This document shows, in pieces, positions 30,812-41,040 of a stretch of 64,000 nt of DNA (within the stretch, counting starts at the first letter, position 1; the number at the start of each line of letters is the position of its first letter). The notes under the pieces are model-generated. The model had not been told where the DNA came from. It did not search any database and saw only the letters and a list, made by a program, of their open reading frames with translations. The translations under genes were made by a program, and so were the position numbers. Origin of the DNA: Eubacterium sp. (GTDB lineage: Bacteria > Bacillota > Clostridia > Oscillospirales > Acutalibacteraceae); the NCBI GenBank assembly GCA_017446095.1, contig JAFSRN010000019.1, forward strand, positions 1-64,000. The letters run 5' to 3'.

Positions 30812-31684
30812 TTACAATGAACTCTCAATCATATATGCAGGGTATATATTCAGGTATTCCTCCAAATCAGCTGCATTGTTCTTCGCAGGATTATAGAAAT
30901 GGTCGTAATCAATGGGCAAACTGTCTATTTTCAGTATACCGAAGCCATATGAATATGAGCTGACCTCGCTGAACTCGGACTTGGAATACTCCGTGATGAT
31001 TTCAAACTTATGCACATACAGATTGCCGTATATGCCTTTTTCATTGCATTTTTTCTTAAAGGAGTGATAATATTTATAATAGTCGCCGTTACTGTCGTTA
31101 TAATGCCACACATTATCAGCCATTGTTTTTCTGTCGTTTAAAACACTTTTGTCTTTCAGATATTTTTCAAAGTTATCCTCTCTTACATAGACAGACTCAA
31201 GCCCGTTATTAGCAAGGAATTCGTCCATATCAGACTTTTTCCACACTCTGTTATTATAAACCTCGTTATATTCACCGCTTGCGTCGCTCTCATATGTTTT
31301 AAAAAGTGCCTTAGACGCAATTGTAACGCAGTCGATGTTTTCGTCTATCTCTTTCTGCATTTTTTCAAGGCACCATTCGTTGACATCCTTTAGCTGATAA
31401 TCGTCGTACAGCTTGCCGTCTATGCTGACAATAGCAAATTCTCTATCGGCAGCCTTGCACATCCACCGCGGATAACGGCGAACACTTTTCCAGTAGGAAC
31501 AGTCGTACATACTGTAGCTTGGCACGAAGTACTGAACGTGGTACCGCGGCGTGTCCGCGCCGTACTTTGAGCGCATATGAATGCGTGCAGGCATATAGAC
31601 TGCCGCAATTATTGCAGCGATTACAACGCAAATAATCGCAAGCACAATAACCGGTTTAGGCAATGCAATTTTACGTTTGTTCAT
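30812..31684 (-). CDS. Hypothetical membrane-anchored protein
   Basis: Not recognised. The 290-residue protein has a basic N-terminus and one hydrophobic helix (about 12-34, P-V-I-V-L-A-I-I-C-V-V-I-A-A-I-I-A-A-V-Y), then a mainly extracellular, Tyr- and charge-rich part of about 250 residues with no motif I know. ATG at 31684 is chosen because GGGGGGA lies upstream. It is downstream of dltB but separated by about 140 bases that include a hairpin, so it may be a separate unit. No Cys for lipid anchoring is seen after the helix. Confidence 0.7.
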   Translation of the reverse strand: MNKRKIALPKPVIVLAIICVVIAAIIAAVYMPARIHMRSKYGADTPRYHVQYFVPSYSMYDCSYWKSVRRYPRWMCKAADREFAIVSIDGKLYDDYQLKDVNEWCLEKMQKEIDENIDCVTIASKALFKTYESDASGEYNEVYNNRVWKKSDMDEFLANNGLESVYVREDNFEKYLKDKSVLNDRKTMADNVWHYNDSNGDYYKYYHSFKKKCNEKGIYGNLYVHKFEIITEYSKSEFSEVSSYSYGFGILKIDSLPIDYDHFYNPAKNNAADLEEYLNIYPAYMIESSL

Positions 31685-31789
31685 ACAAAAGTCCCCCCTC
31701 ATGATATAATTCTACCACAGCGTTTATGCATTTTCAATCAAGGGGAGAAAACTTTATAGTTAGTTTATGTTTAAGGCGATATAGATAGA

Positions 31790-31816
31790 GGGCGGGTTTG
31801 GAAACCCGCCCCTACT
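31790..31816. repeat. Hairpin with CCCTAC end after dltB
   Basis: A perfect 10-bp stem GGGCGGGTTT/AAACCCGCCC (31790-31799 with 31802-31811) is followed by CTACTTATT, the same right end as the elements at 46329 and 51627. It probably also acts as a terminator for the dlt operon. Confidence 0.7.
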
Positions 31817-31825
31817 TATTATCTG

Positions 31826-33403
31826 TCAGAAGTTTGCGTAAATGAGGTCAACTTTGCCGTAGCTTTCGCCGTATGCGCCGAAGATTATAACAATCATAAT
31901 CGCAGCCATAAAGAGTACAAATTTAACGATAAACGGCAGCTTTGCAATCTTTGCGCGAATGTCGATTCCCTTTTCCTGAATAACGCCGACCACGAACACA
32001 ATAAATGTGCCGAGCAGCAGAATCAGGTAGTCGTAAAGGTCGAGCCCGAGCCCATTGTGCGCACCGGGTCTGATAACGTCAAAGTTCGGCTTTTCAAACA
32101 CAGAGCAAAGCATACTCCACGCCTGGCAGAGTGTGTCCGCCCTGAAGATGAGCATACCGATATTAACTATAATAAACGTGCGCAGCATCTGGAAAATTCC
32201 AAATGCTTTTTTTGTTCTGTTAATCTTTGTTTTATCGCAGATTTTGCGGAACAGCGGTTCCATAAACAGACCGATCATCATCAGCACATAGTAGTAAAGT
32301 CCGTAGACGATATACTTCCACCCTGCGCCGTGCCAGAAGCCGTTTGCAAACCATACGAAAAACAGCGCAACCGCCGTTGGCACAAGGTTTGCATAGTACG
32401 GTGAAAACTTGCTGCGTGCTTTTTTTGACGCGTTCATAAACGTTTTTGAAAACGAAATCGGGTAGAAAATATAGTCGCGCAGCCATGCGCCGAGCGTGAT
32501 GTGCCAGCGCTGCCAGAACTCGTTTATACCCTTTGCAAAAAACGGACGGCGGAAGTTTTCGGGCAGATTCATACCCATAGTCTCGGCAAGACCGCTGACT
32601 ATGTCCATAACTCCAGAAAATTCACAGTAAAGCTGCAGCGTGTAAAACAGGATTGCAACAAGAACTACAATGCCGGAATACTTATTGCTGTTGTCGAACA
32701 CGATATCAACGTATTCTGCTGCTCTGTCGGCGATTACAACTTTCTTAAACAAGCCCCAAACAACGCGCTGCGCGCCGTAAACGAAGTCGGACGCCTTAAA
32801 GCGCTTGGGGTTGTTGAGCTGCGTACCGAACTGGTCGTAACGCGCAAAAGGTCCCTCAACAATAGTGAGGAAGAACGCGAGGTACAGCCCTACGCGAAAC
32901 GGATTTTTCTGCGCCTTGTACTTGCCCGAATGTATATCAATCAGGTAGCTTGCCGCCATCATCGTGTAAAACGATATGCCAAGCGGCTGGACAATGCTCG
33001 TTTTTGCAAGACCGGCGCCGAAAATGCCGTTAATCGTGTCCACAAAAAAGTTTGTGTACTTGCAGGTGATAAGCAGCGCGAAGGTAAGGATTAAGCCTGC
33101 CCACAGCACACACGTTTTATAGCGCGAGTACTTTGCTTTGAGCGCCTTTTTTTCCGCCCTTTCAAGCCCCTTGCGCTTTTGCTTAAATGTGTCGTCGAGC
33201 TTATCTATCCACAGTCCTGCGCCCCACACAATAAGCGTGGCGGCTATAAGCGTGAGAACGTGACCTTTTGATGAAAAGATGTAAAAAACGTACGAGCCTA
33301 CAAGAAGAACAGCCCACTTTGCCTTTGTAGGGCAAAGCACATACAGCAGATAAGTTATACCGAAAAAGAGGATAAAGAATGCGAAGGAGGTATAACTAAT
33401 CAT
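31826..33403 (-). CDS. dltB: D-alanyl transfer protein DltB (MBOAT)
   Basis: Membrane-bound O-acyltransferase that passes D-alanine from DltC across the membrane to teichoic acids. The 525 residues have about 11 membrane helices. Signature segments are E-F-W-Q-R-W-H-I-T-L-G-A-W-L-R-D-Y and the catalytic histidine in F-A-N-G-F-W-H-G-A-G-W. Its start lies 3 bases after the dltC stop. As last gene of the operon it is followed by a repeat-type hairpin. Related MBOAT proteins acylate other surface sugars, but the flanking dltA and dltC fix the assignment. Confidence 0.94.
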   Translation of the reverse strand: MISYTSFAFFILFFGITYLLYVLCPTKAKWAVLLVGSYVFYIFSSKGHVLTLIAATLIVWGAGLWIDKLDDTFKQKRKGLERAEKKALKAKYSRYKTCVLWAGLILTFALLITCKYTNFFVDTINGIFGAGLAKTSIVQPLGISFYTMMAASYLIDIHSGKYKAQKNPFRVGLYLAFFLTIVEGPFARYDQFGTQLNNPKRFKASDFVYGAQRVVWGLFKKVVIADRAAEYVDIVFDNSNKYSGIVVLVAILFYTLQLYCEFSGVMDIVSGLAETMGMNLPENFRRPFFAKGINEFWQRWHITLGAWLRDYIFYPISFSKTFMNASKKARSKFSPYYANLVPTAVALFFVWFANGFWHGAGWKYIVYGLYYYVLMMIGLFMEPLFRKICDKTKINRTKKAFGIFQMLRTFIIVNIGMLIFRADTLCQAWSMLCSVFEKPNFDVIRPGAHNGLGLDLYDYLILLLGTFIVFVVGVIQEKGIDIRAKIAKLPFIVKFVLFMAAIMIVIIFGAYGESYGKVDLIYANF

Positions 33404-33406
33404 AAA

Positions 33407-33637
33407 TTAGTCCTCGTCTTCAAGTCTTTCAATCATGGCTTTAATTGCAGCAGGAGTTTCAAAATTCTGCGGCATAATATCGCGTGCGGTGATGTCCACA
33501 TCAAATTCATCGCTGAGTTCCGCAACGAGCGAAACGATTGCAAGCGAATCAAGAATTTTGTCGTCAAGAAGCTTGGTGTTCTCGTCAATAGCAACACCGG
33601 GCTTGATTTCCTTAATAATGTCAATAATCTGTTCCAT
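33407..33637 (-). CDS. dltC: D-alanine carrier protein DltC
   Basis: An acyl carrier protein of 76 residues that holds D-alanine on a 4'-phosphopantetheine arm. The attachment serine is in D-S-L-A-I-V (Ser near residue 31). Acidic four-helix composition is typical. It lies 20 bases after dltA and 3 bases before dltB. Confidence 0.93.
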   Translation of the reverse strand: MEQIIDIIKEIKPGVAIDENTKLLDDKILDSLAIVSLVAELSDEFDVDITARDIMPQNFETPAAIKAMIERLEDED

Positions 33638-33657
33638 AGTAACTCCCCTAAAGATAA

Positions 33658-35172
33658 TTATTTGTTATTTGTAACTTCCGCTTTGATTAAATTGCGGTCG
33701 ATTTTTCCGTTTTGATTGTGCGGCAGCGTGCGCATTTTTACAAGGCGGTTAGGCATAAGGTATGATGTAAGCTTTTCTGCGAGCTCTGCCATAATCTGCT
33801 CTTCGCTCGTCTTTTTTGCGCTGTAGACAAGGATGATTTTATCCTCATCGTCATCAAACACGCAGACGCATTCCTGCATACCCGTGCAGGCGCTTGCAGC
33901 GGTTTCAATCTCGCCAAGCTCGATGCGGTAGCCCATATGCTTAATCTGGTAATCCTTGCGGCAGATGTACATAATCTCGCCGCGCTCGTTCATTTTAACA
34001 AGGTCGCCGGTCTTGTACACCTTTTCGGGATAAGCGGTGTTGAGCGGATTCTGCACAAACGCCTCGGCAGTTTTTTCGGGATTGTTGTAGTAACCCTGCG
34101 CGAGGAATGAGCCGCGAACATAGAGCTCGCCCTCCTCGTCAACGCCTGCTTCGGTGCCGTCATCCTTGAGGATAAACACATCGCAGTTGTTGCAATGGTA
34201 GCCTATCGGCAGCGGCTCGTCGTCGGAAAACTCCCTGTCAACAACATAGTATGTGCAGATGTCAGTGGTTTCCGTAGGGCCGCAAAGGTTTGCGTAAACG
34301 ATGTCGCTATCAAGCGAATTAATCCAGTAATTAAGCTGCTTTGTGGGCATAACCTCGCCTGCAAAAAGCACCATTTTAAGGTACTCGGGCTTTGCAAGGT
34401 CGAACAGCTTGAGATTTGCTACAATCGAAAGTGCGCTCGGCACCCAGTAGATTGTGTTGACCTTGTTTTTGTTGAGGTAGTCAACGAGCATCATCGGGAA
34501 CGAGAAGTAGCTCTTCGGCACAACTACAAGCGTGCTGCCCGCGCGCAGTGTTGAGAAGATGTCCGTAACCGACATCGAGAAGTAAAACGGAGTCTGATTG
34601 CCGAAAACCGTGTCCTCGCTGAAGCCGAAGGTCTGCACAGTCCACTCGCTGTAAGCAATTACGTTGCGGTGCGTGAGCACAGCGCCCTTTGGCATACCCG
34701 TTGAGCCCGATGTGTAAAGCGCGTAAAGCGGGTCGGTGTCAATCTGGCGATTTCTTACCGCAGCAAGATAATCGTCGTCAACGTCAGCCGCCTGCGCTTC
34801 TTCGAGTGTGAAAACGTGCTCTACGCCGAGTGTTTTTGCGCCGTCGAGGTGCGCGCCGTCGGTAAGTATAACGGACGGCTGCAGAGTTGCAAAAATGCGT
34901 TCAATGCGGTCAAGCGGCATTTCGCTGTCAATCATAACGTAAAAATTGCCGCTGTAAACTGCGCCGAACATCGCCGTAAGCGCGCGTACGTTTTTATCAA
35001 GATAAACGGCAACGGGCTTGTTGTGCAGCCCCGTTTTGCCGATGTATGAGCCTATCCGTCTGGAAAGGTCAAGCGCCTCGCTGTAAGTTAGCGACTCCTC
35101 GCTGTCTGCAAACGCTGTTTTATCGGGCAGGCGCAAAGCGTCATTTTCCAGAAATTCAAGTATGTTTTTCAT
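33658..35172 (-). CDS. dltA: D-alanine--DltC ligase DltA
   Basis: Activates D-alanine with ATP and loads it onto DltC. A 504-residue adenylate-forming enzyme with Y-T-S-G-S-T-G-M-P-K-G (about 153-163), G-P-T-E-T-T, Y-K-T-G-D and the C-terminal catalytic N-G-K-I-D-R. GGGGGAA precedes ATG at 35172. It follows the SGNH protein gene by 18 bases. Confidence 0.95.
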   Translation of the reverse strand: MKNILEFLENDALRLPDKTAFADSEESLTYSEALDLSRRIGSYIGKTGLHNKPVAVYLDKNVRALTAMFGAVYSGNFYVMIDSEMPLDRIERIFATLQPSVILTDGAHLDGAKTLGVEHVFTLEEAQAADVDDDYLAAVRNRQIDTDPLYALYTSGSTGMPKGAVLTHRNVIAYSEWTVQTFGFSEDTVFGNQTPFYFSMSVTDIFSTLRAGSTLVVVPKSYFSFPMMLVDYLNKNKVNTIYWVPSALSIVANLKLFDLAKPEYLKMVLFAGEVMPTKQLNYWINSLDSDIVYANLCGPTETTDICTYYVVDREFSDDEPLPIGYHCNNCDVFILKDDGTEAGVDEEGELYVRGSFLAQGYYNNPEKTAEAFVQNPLNTAYPEKVYKTGDLVKMNERGEIMYICRKDYQIKHMGYRIELGEIETAASACTGMQECVCVFDDDEDKIILVYSAKKTSEEQIMAELAEKLTSYLMPNRLVKMRTLPHNQNGKIDRNLIKAEVTNNK

Positions 35173-35190
35173 ACCGTTCCCCCATGCAGA

Positions 35191-36282
35191 TTATAACTGC
35201 TCTTCCTCTTTATACTCCTCATCAAGCTGCTTTTTGAGGAATTTATTCTTTTCCCTCTTGCGTGCAACCTTGACTTCCTTGTAGAACTTTTTAATGCTCT
35301 TGTCGTAGAACTCGTAGTCGGGGTCGTTGCGCCTGTCTTCCATATCGTAATTGGCAAGGATGTACTTGCCCATATGGCGCGATATTGCGCAGGCGGCGTA
35401 GTAGTTGAGGTGGTTGCCCTTATCGCGGAAGGACTTGTTGATATCTACGCCCAGCTCGTCAATCATCAGGTTGTAGTCGAGGAAGTCCCTGTCGATTTCC
35501 TCGCAGAACTCTGCCGCTGCGTTGTGGCGTTCCATATTCCAGGAAGTAACGGTGGGCATCTCCGCAAAGAACACGCTGCCGCCGTTGCTCTCAACAAACT
35601 GAATCATCTTTTTGATGTAGTCCTTTGAGTTCTGTTTAATCGGCTCTTTTTCATCGGTTTCAATCATATATTCGCCGATATTTACGTCGCACACGGCTTC
35701 CGAATACTTGTAGCCGTGCGAGTTCGGGGTTTCCCTTCTCTTTTTCTTGCCGATTTTTTTCCACTTGTTGTGGAAGGTGAAAACCGAGAAGTGCGACTTA
35801 ACCACTTCGTCAAAATCCTCTGCGTCGTAATTATCAATGACGTACGACGCAAGCGACTGGTTGCGTTCGATTCCCGTGACGTCCTTGAGCGATTTATCGT
35901 AGAGCATATCAAGCTCAATCACAACTACCTTGGGCTTTTGCGTTTTGTAAAACTCCTTAAGCATTGCGTACGACTGCAGCGGAGTCTGGTGCGGCGAAGC
36001 AATAACCGTGCTTGTGAAGCCGAACTTCGTCCAGAACTCTGCAGGTACAACCGCGGAATAAAGGTCGCTGTTGCCGATACAAAGAACGTCTATCGTGTTA
36101 TTCGGTTCCTGCATATACGCATACGCCTTGTTAAGACCTGTTTTGTAATCAACCGCGCCTTTTTTTGAGAAGTACGTTATCGACAGTACTTCAAGCAGTA
36201 TTGCAAGAACCAGGAAAAACGAAAGTATTTTTGCGCACCCGATAATAAACTTTTTTAATTCTGCCTTTGTTTCCGTTTTCAT
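35191..36282 (-). CDS. DltD-like SGNH-fold protein
   Basis: A 363-residue membrane-anchored protein with one N-terminal helix (about 13-37) and an extracellular SGNH-hydrolase-like domain. The nucleophile block is C-I-G-N-S-D-L-Y-S (Ser near residue 71), and the C-terminal D-K-G-N-H-L-N-Y-Y holds the Asp/His pair. DltD takes part in moving D-alanine onto teichoic acid outside the membrane, and gene position supports that job. It is first in the operon (D-A-C-B), unlike the common A-B-C-D order. The C-terminus is a charged K/E/R tail. Confidence 0.82.
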   Translation of the reverse strand: MKTETKAELKKFIIGCAKILSFFLVLAILLEVLSITYFSKKGAVDYKTGLNKAYAYMQEPNNTIDVLCIGNSDLYSAVVPAEFWTKFGFTSTVIASPHQTPLQSYAMLKEFYKTQKPKVVVIELDMLYDKSLKDVTGIERNQSLASYVIDNYDAEDFDEVVKSHFSVFTFHNKWKKIGKKKRRETPNSHGYKYSEAVCDVNIGEYMIETDEKEPIKQNSKDYIKKMIQFVESNGGSVFFAEMPTVTSWNMERHNAAAEFCEEIDRDFLDYNLMIDELGVDINKSFRDKGNHLNYYAACAISRHMGKYILANYDMEDRRNDPDYEFYDKSIKKFYKEVKVARKREKNKFLKKQLDEEYKEEEQL

Positions 36283-36341
36283 CAGGGTAATATCCTCATT
36301 TTGTCAAACTGAAAATTGTGCTATATAATTAACTAATGATA

Positions 36342-36370
36342 TTTATAAACCATATATGTGGAAAAATCAA
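36342..36370 (-). promoter_or_regulatory. Probable dlt operon promoter
   Basis: On the minus strand TTGATT (36365-36370), 17 bases, then TATAAA (36342-36347), about 60 bases before the first gene. The region is very AT-rich, so other choices exist. Confidence 0.45.
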
Positions 36371-36444
36371 CAATATTAGTAAAAGTTTATAAAAAAACAT
36401 CAAATTAATTAACCAAATCTTTACTTTTTTAGGGATTAGACACA

Positions 36445-36477
36445 TAAAAAAACACCGCAGATTTTACCTGCGGTGTT
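36445..36477 (-). terminator. Terminator after groEL
   Basis: A perfect 10-bp stem AACACCGCAG/CTGCGGTGTT (36451-36460 with 36468-36477), followed on the minus strand by seven T. Confidence 0.93.
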
Positions 36478-36507
36478 AAAACTATACAGTTGGCTAAAAA
36501 TGTATTA

Positions 36508-38348
<1,841 letters not shown>

Positions 38349-38351
38349 AAA

Positions 38352-38624
<273 letters not shown>

Positions 38625-38658
38625 TTATATCACCTCTTAAAAATAAATCCTTTGTGAA

Positions 38659-38685
38659 TTAGCACTCTATATGCCCGAGTGCTAA
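38659..38685 (-). promoter_or_regulatory. CIRCE operator (HrcA binding site)
   Basis: A perfect TTAGCACTC-N9-GAGTGCTAA inverted repeat lies between the promoter and groES. It is the known HrcA repressor site, so groESL is heat-shock induced through HrcA, which is not in this window. Confidence 0.97.
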
Positions 38686-38690
38686 TATAT

Positions 38691-38718
38691 ATTGTAGCAA
38701 GTTTTTTCCATTTGTCAA
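38691..38718 (-). promoter_or_regulatory. groESL sigma-A promoter
   Basis: On the minus strand TTGACA (38713-38718), 16 bases, TACAAT (38691-38696), ending 5 bases upstream of CIRCE. Confidence 0.85.
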
Positions 38719-38792
38719 TAGCGTTTACAAAATATTTTTAAAATATGCACATTCTACTGCATATTTGATTACTCATATATATTCTATCCACT

Positions 38793-38820
38793 TGCAATAT
38801 ATTATTTTTATGCTATAATA
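38793..38820 (+). promoter_or_regulatory. Promoter of the six-gene operon 38851-46269
   Basis: TTGCAA (38793-38798), 16 bases, TATAAT (38815-38820), 30 bases before the first ATG. Confidence 0.65.
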
Positions 38821-38850
38821 AAATATTATTAACCTTATAAGGGGTGCGTT

Positions 38851-39336
38851 ATGCCTGAATTAACTTCAATAAAGGAAATACTTGATAAGTACGGCAAATA
38901 CTCAGGGCTTACAACGGGTACTTCCATGCTTCCCCTGCTGCACCAGGGCAAGGACACTATAATAGTTGTTAAGCCGACAGAACGGCTTAAAAAATACGAC
39001 GTTGCGCTTTACGTTACAAAAAAAGGCAAGTACATTATGCACCGGGTTGTAGAGGTTCACAGCGACCATTACATCATCACGGGCGACAATCTGCTTGCAA
39101 AGGAATACGTAACGGACGATATGATTTGCGGCAGGCTTGCGGGCTTTTACAAAAACGGCAGGCATTATGTTGACTGCGATAACTCAAAGGCGTACAAATT
39201 ATATTCAAAAGTATGGGTTGCGCTTAAGCCCCTGCGCCCCGCCCTGCTGTTTGTAAGGCGCGGCGTAAACTTTGTGCGCAGGCTGCCCTACAGGGTTTAC
39301 AGAAAGATAAAAAATATACTTAAGGCGGACAGATAA
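38851..39336 (+). CDS. S24/S26-family peptidase (Ser/His type), soluble
   Basis: A 161-residue protein with a signal-peptidase-like core. The nucleophile is S25 in T-G-T-S-M-L-P-L-L, and the general base appears to be H64 in M-H-R-V-V, as in S26B (archaeal and ER type) signal peptidases rather than the Lys of bacterial LepB. I see no N-terminal membrane anchor; the C-terminal 50 residues are basic and amphipathic and may touch the membrane. Such short proteins often sit beside ABC exporters in peptide-maturation clusters. The ABC transporter starts at the base after its stop. Confidence 0.78.
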   Translation: MPELTSIKEILDKYGKYSGLTTGTSMLPLLHQGKDTIIVVKPTERLKKYDVALYVTKKGKYIMHRVVEVHSDHYIITGDNLLAKEYVTDDMICGRLAGFYKNGRHYVDCDNSKAYKLYSKVWVALKPLRPALLFVRRGVNFVRRLPYRVYRKIKNILKADR

Positions 39337-41040
39337 GTGATAGAATACAAGTTTAAAAACATATTTAAAAAAGGCGATTTAAAGACGCTCAAGTGGATGT
39401 ACGAAATCTGCAAATCGCAAAAATACAAGGTGCTGCTGCTGATTGTTGTTGAATCAATCAGCGCGATTATTACCGTATCCTTTGCAAAGCTGTCAAAGGA
39501 TATTATCAACGCGGCGACGATTGACAAATCGTTTGAGCTGGTAATACACCACTCTTTGTACTTTGTCGGCGCAATACTCGTGCAGCTTGTGCTGTATGTG
39601 CTTGAGCGCAGCACCACAGAACGCTGCCGCTGCAGGCTTGAGTGGATATTAAAGCAGCACACGCTTGAATCTGCAATCCGCAAGGATTATGCGTCAATCA
39701 GCAAAATCCACACGGGCGAGCTGCAAAACAGAATGTTCAACGACGTTACTGTTATTGCGGACGGCTTTACGACCATACTGCCTAACATTGTTTACTTTGT
39801 GGTTAAGCTGATTGCGGCGTTTGCGTACCTGATTATCATTGACAAAATCTTTGCCGTTGTATTCCTTGTGGGCGGACTTGCGGTGTTCTTCTGCACGCAC
39901 CTGTTCCGCGGCGTTATCAAAAAAATGCACAAGGAGGTGCAGGAAACCGAGGGCAAAACGCGCTCGTTTATTCAGGAAGCGCTTACAAGTATGCTTGTAA
40001 TCAAGAGCTTTGTTGTTGAGGACAAAACTGCCGAAACCGCAGACGAGCTGCAGGCGGTGAACTACAAGGCGAAGATGAAGCGCAGATTCTTTTCCATCTC
40101 CGCAAACGCAGGCATTAACCTCATTTTCAACCTCGGTTTTGTGTTTGCAGTTGCGTTCGGCGCGTACCGCATAATCTTTTTCAATATGTCCTACGGTAAC
40201 GTTACGGCTATGATTCAGCTTGTAAGCCAGATTCAGTCGCCGTTTGCATCGCTTTCCAGCGTGCTGCCGAGGTACTTTACACTGCTCGCGTCGGCTGAAA
40301 GGCTTATGGAAATCGACGAGCTGCCCGACGAGTACCACGAAAACGAGGGCGAGATTGACGTTGAGGTCGCATACGACGACCTAAAAAGCATTAACTTTAA
40401 AGACATTTCGTTCGGCTACGACAGGGATATTATTCTTGACAACACCTCGCTTGAGGTTGACAAGGGCGACTTTGTTGCGATTATGGGTATTTCCGGCATC
40501 GGCAAGAGCACGCTGTTAAAGCTGCTGCTCGGCGTGTTCCAGGTGAACGACGGCAGCATTGAGCTTGAGCTTGACGAAGAAAATATTCCCGTTGACTACA
40601 CCACGCGGCGTATGTTTTCCTACGTGCCGCAGGGCAACTTCATACTGTCCGGCTCGATTTACGACAACCTGACATTTATTAACGACGACGTGACCGCGGA
40701 GGAAATTGACGAGGCTATACGCATTTCCTGCTCTGATGAATTTATCAGCACGCTGCCCGAGGGGCTTGACACGGTTATCGGCGAGCGTGGCATCGGTCTT
40801 TCCGAAGGTCAGCTGCAGCGCCTTGCAATCGCGCGTTCGCTGCTGTCAAAAGCGCCGATTATCCTGCTTGACGAGGCAACCTCGGCACTTGACGAAGCGA
40901 CTGAAAAGCGCTTCCTTGAAAATCTTAAGGAACTCAAAACAAAGACCTGCATCATCGTGTCGCACAAAAAGGCGGCGCTTGACATATGCAACAAGCACGT
41001 TCAGATTATTGACTCTAAAATCGTTATGGAGGAAGCATAA
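39337..41040 (+). CDS. ABC exporter, fused permease and ATPase
   Basis: A 567-residue half-transporter with six membrane helices (to about residue 320) and an ATPase domain: Walker A G-I-S-G-I-G-K-S-T, signature L-S-E-G-Q-L-Q-R, Walker B I-I-L-L-D-E-A-T-S-A-L-D. It presumably works as a homodimer exporting a peptide, lipid or drug. The start is GTG immediately after the peptidase stop, with no peptidase C39 domain, which could explain why a separate S26-like peptidase precedes it. No obvious precursor peptide gene is visible within the operon. Its stop overlaps the GH2 start by one base. Confidence 0.9.
   Translation: MIEYKFKNIFKKGDLKTLKWMYEICKSQKYKVLLLIVVESISAIITVSFAKLSKDIINAATIDKSFELVIHHSLYFVGAILVQLVLYVLERSTTERCRCRLEWILKQHTLESAIRKDYASISKIHTGELQNRMFNDVTVIADGFTTILPNIVYFVVKLIAAFAYLIIIDKIFAVVFLVGGLAVFFCTHLFRGVIKKMHKEVQETEGKTRSFIQEALTSMLVIKSFVVEDKTAETADELQAVNYKAKMKRRFFSISANAGINLIFNLGFVFAVAFGAYRIIFFNMSYGNVTAMIQLVSQIQSPFASLSSVLPRYFTLLASAERLMEIDELPDEYHENEGEIDVEVAYDDLKSINFKDISFGYDRDIILDNTSLEVDKGDFVAIMGISGIGKSTLLKLLLGVFQVNDGSIELELDEENIPVDYTTRRMFSYVPQGNFILSGSIYDNLTFINDDVTAEEIDEAIRISCSDEFISTLPEGLDTVIGERGIGLSEGQLQRLAIARSLLSKAPIILLDEATSALDEATEKRFLENLKELKTKTCIIVSHKKAALDICNKHVQIIDSKIVMEEA

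Noticed and set aside
36283..36507. A gene or structured RNA in the AT-rich gap between dltD-like and groEL
   Set aside because: Only a probable dlt promoter and the groEL terminator can be supported.
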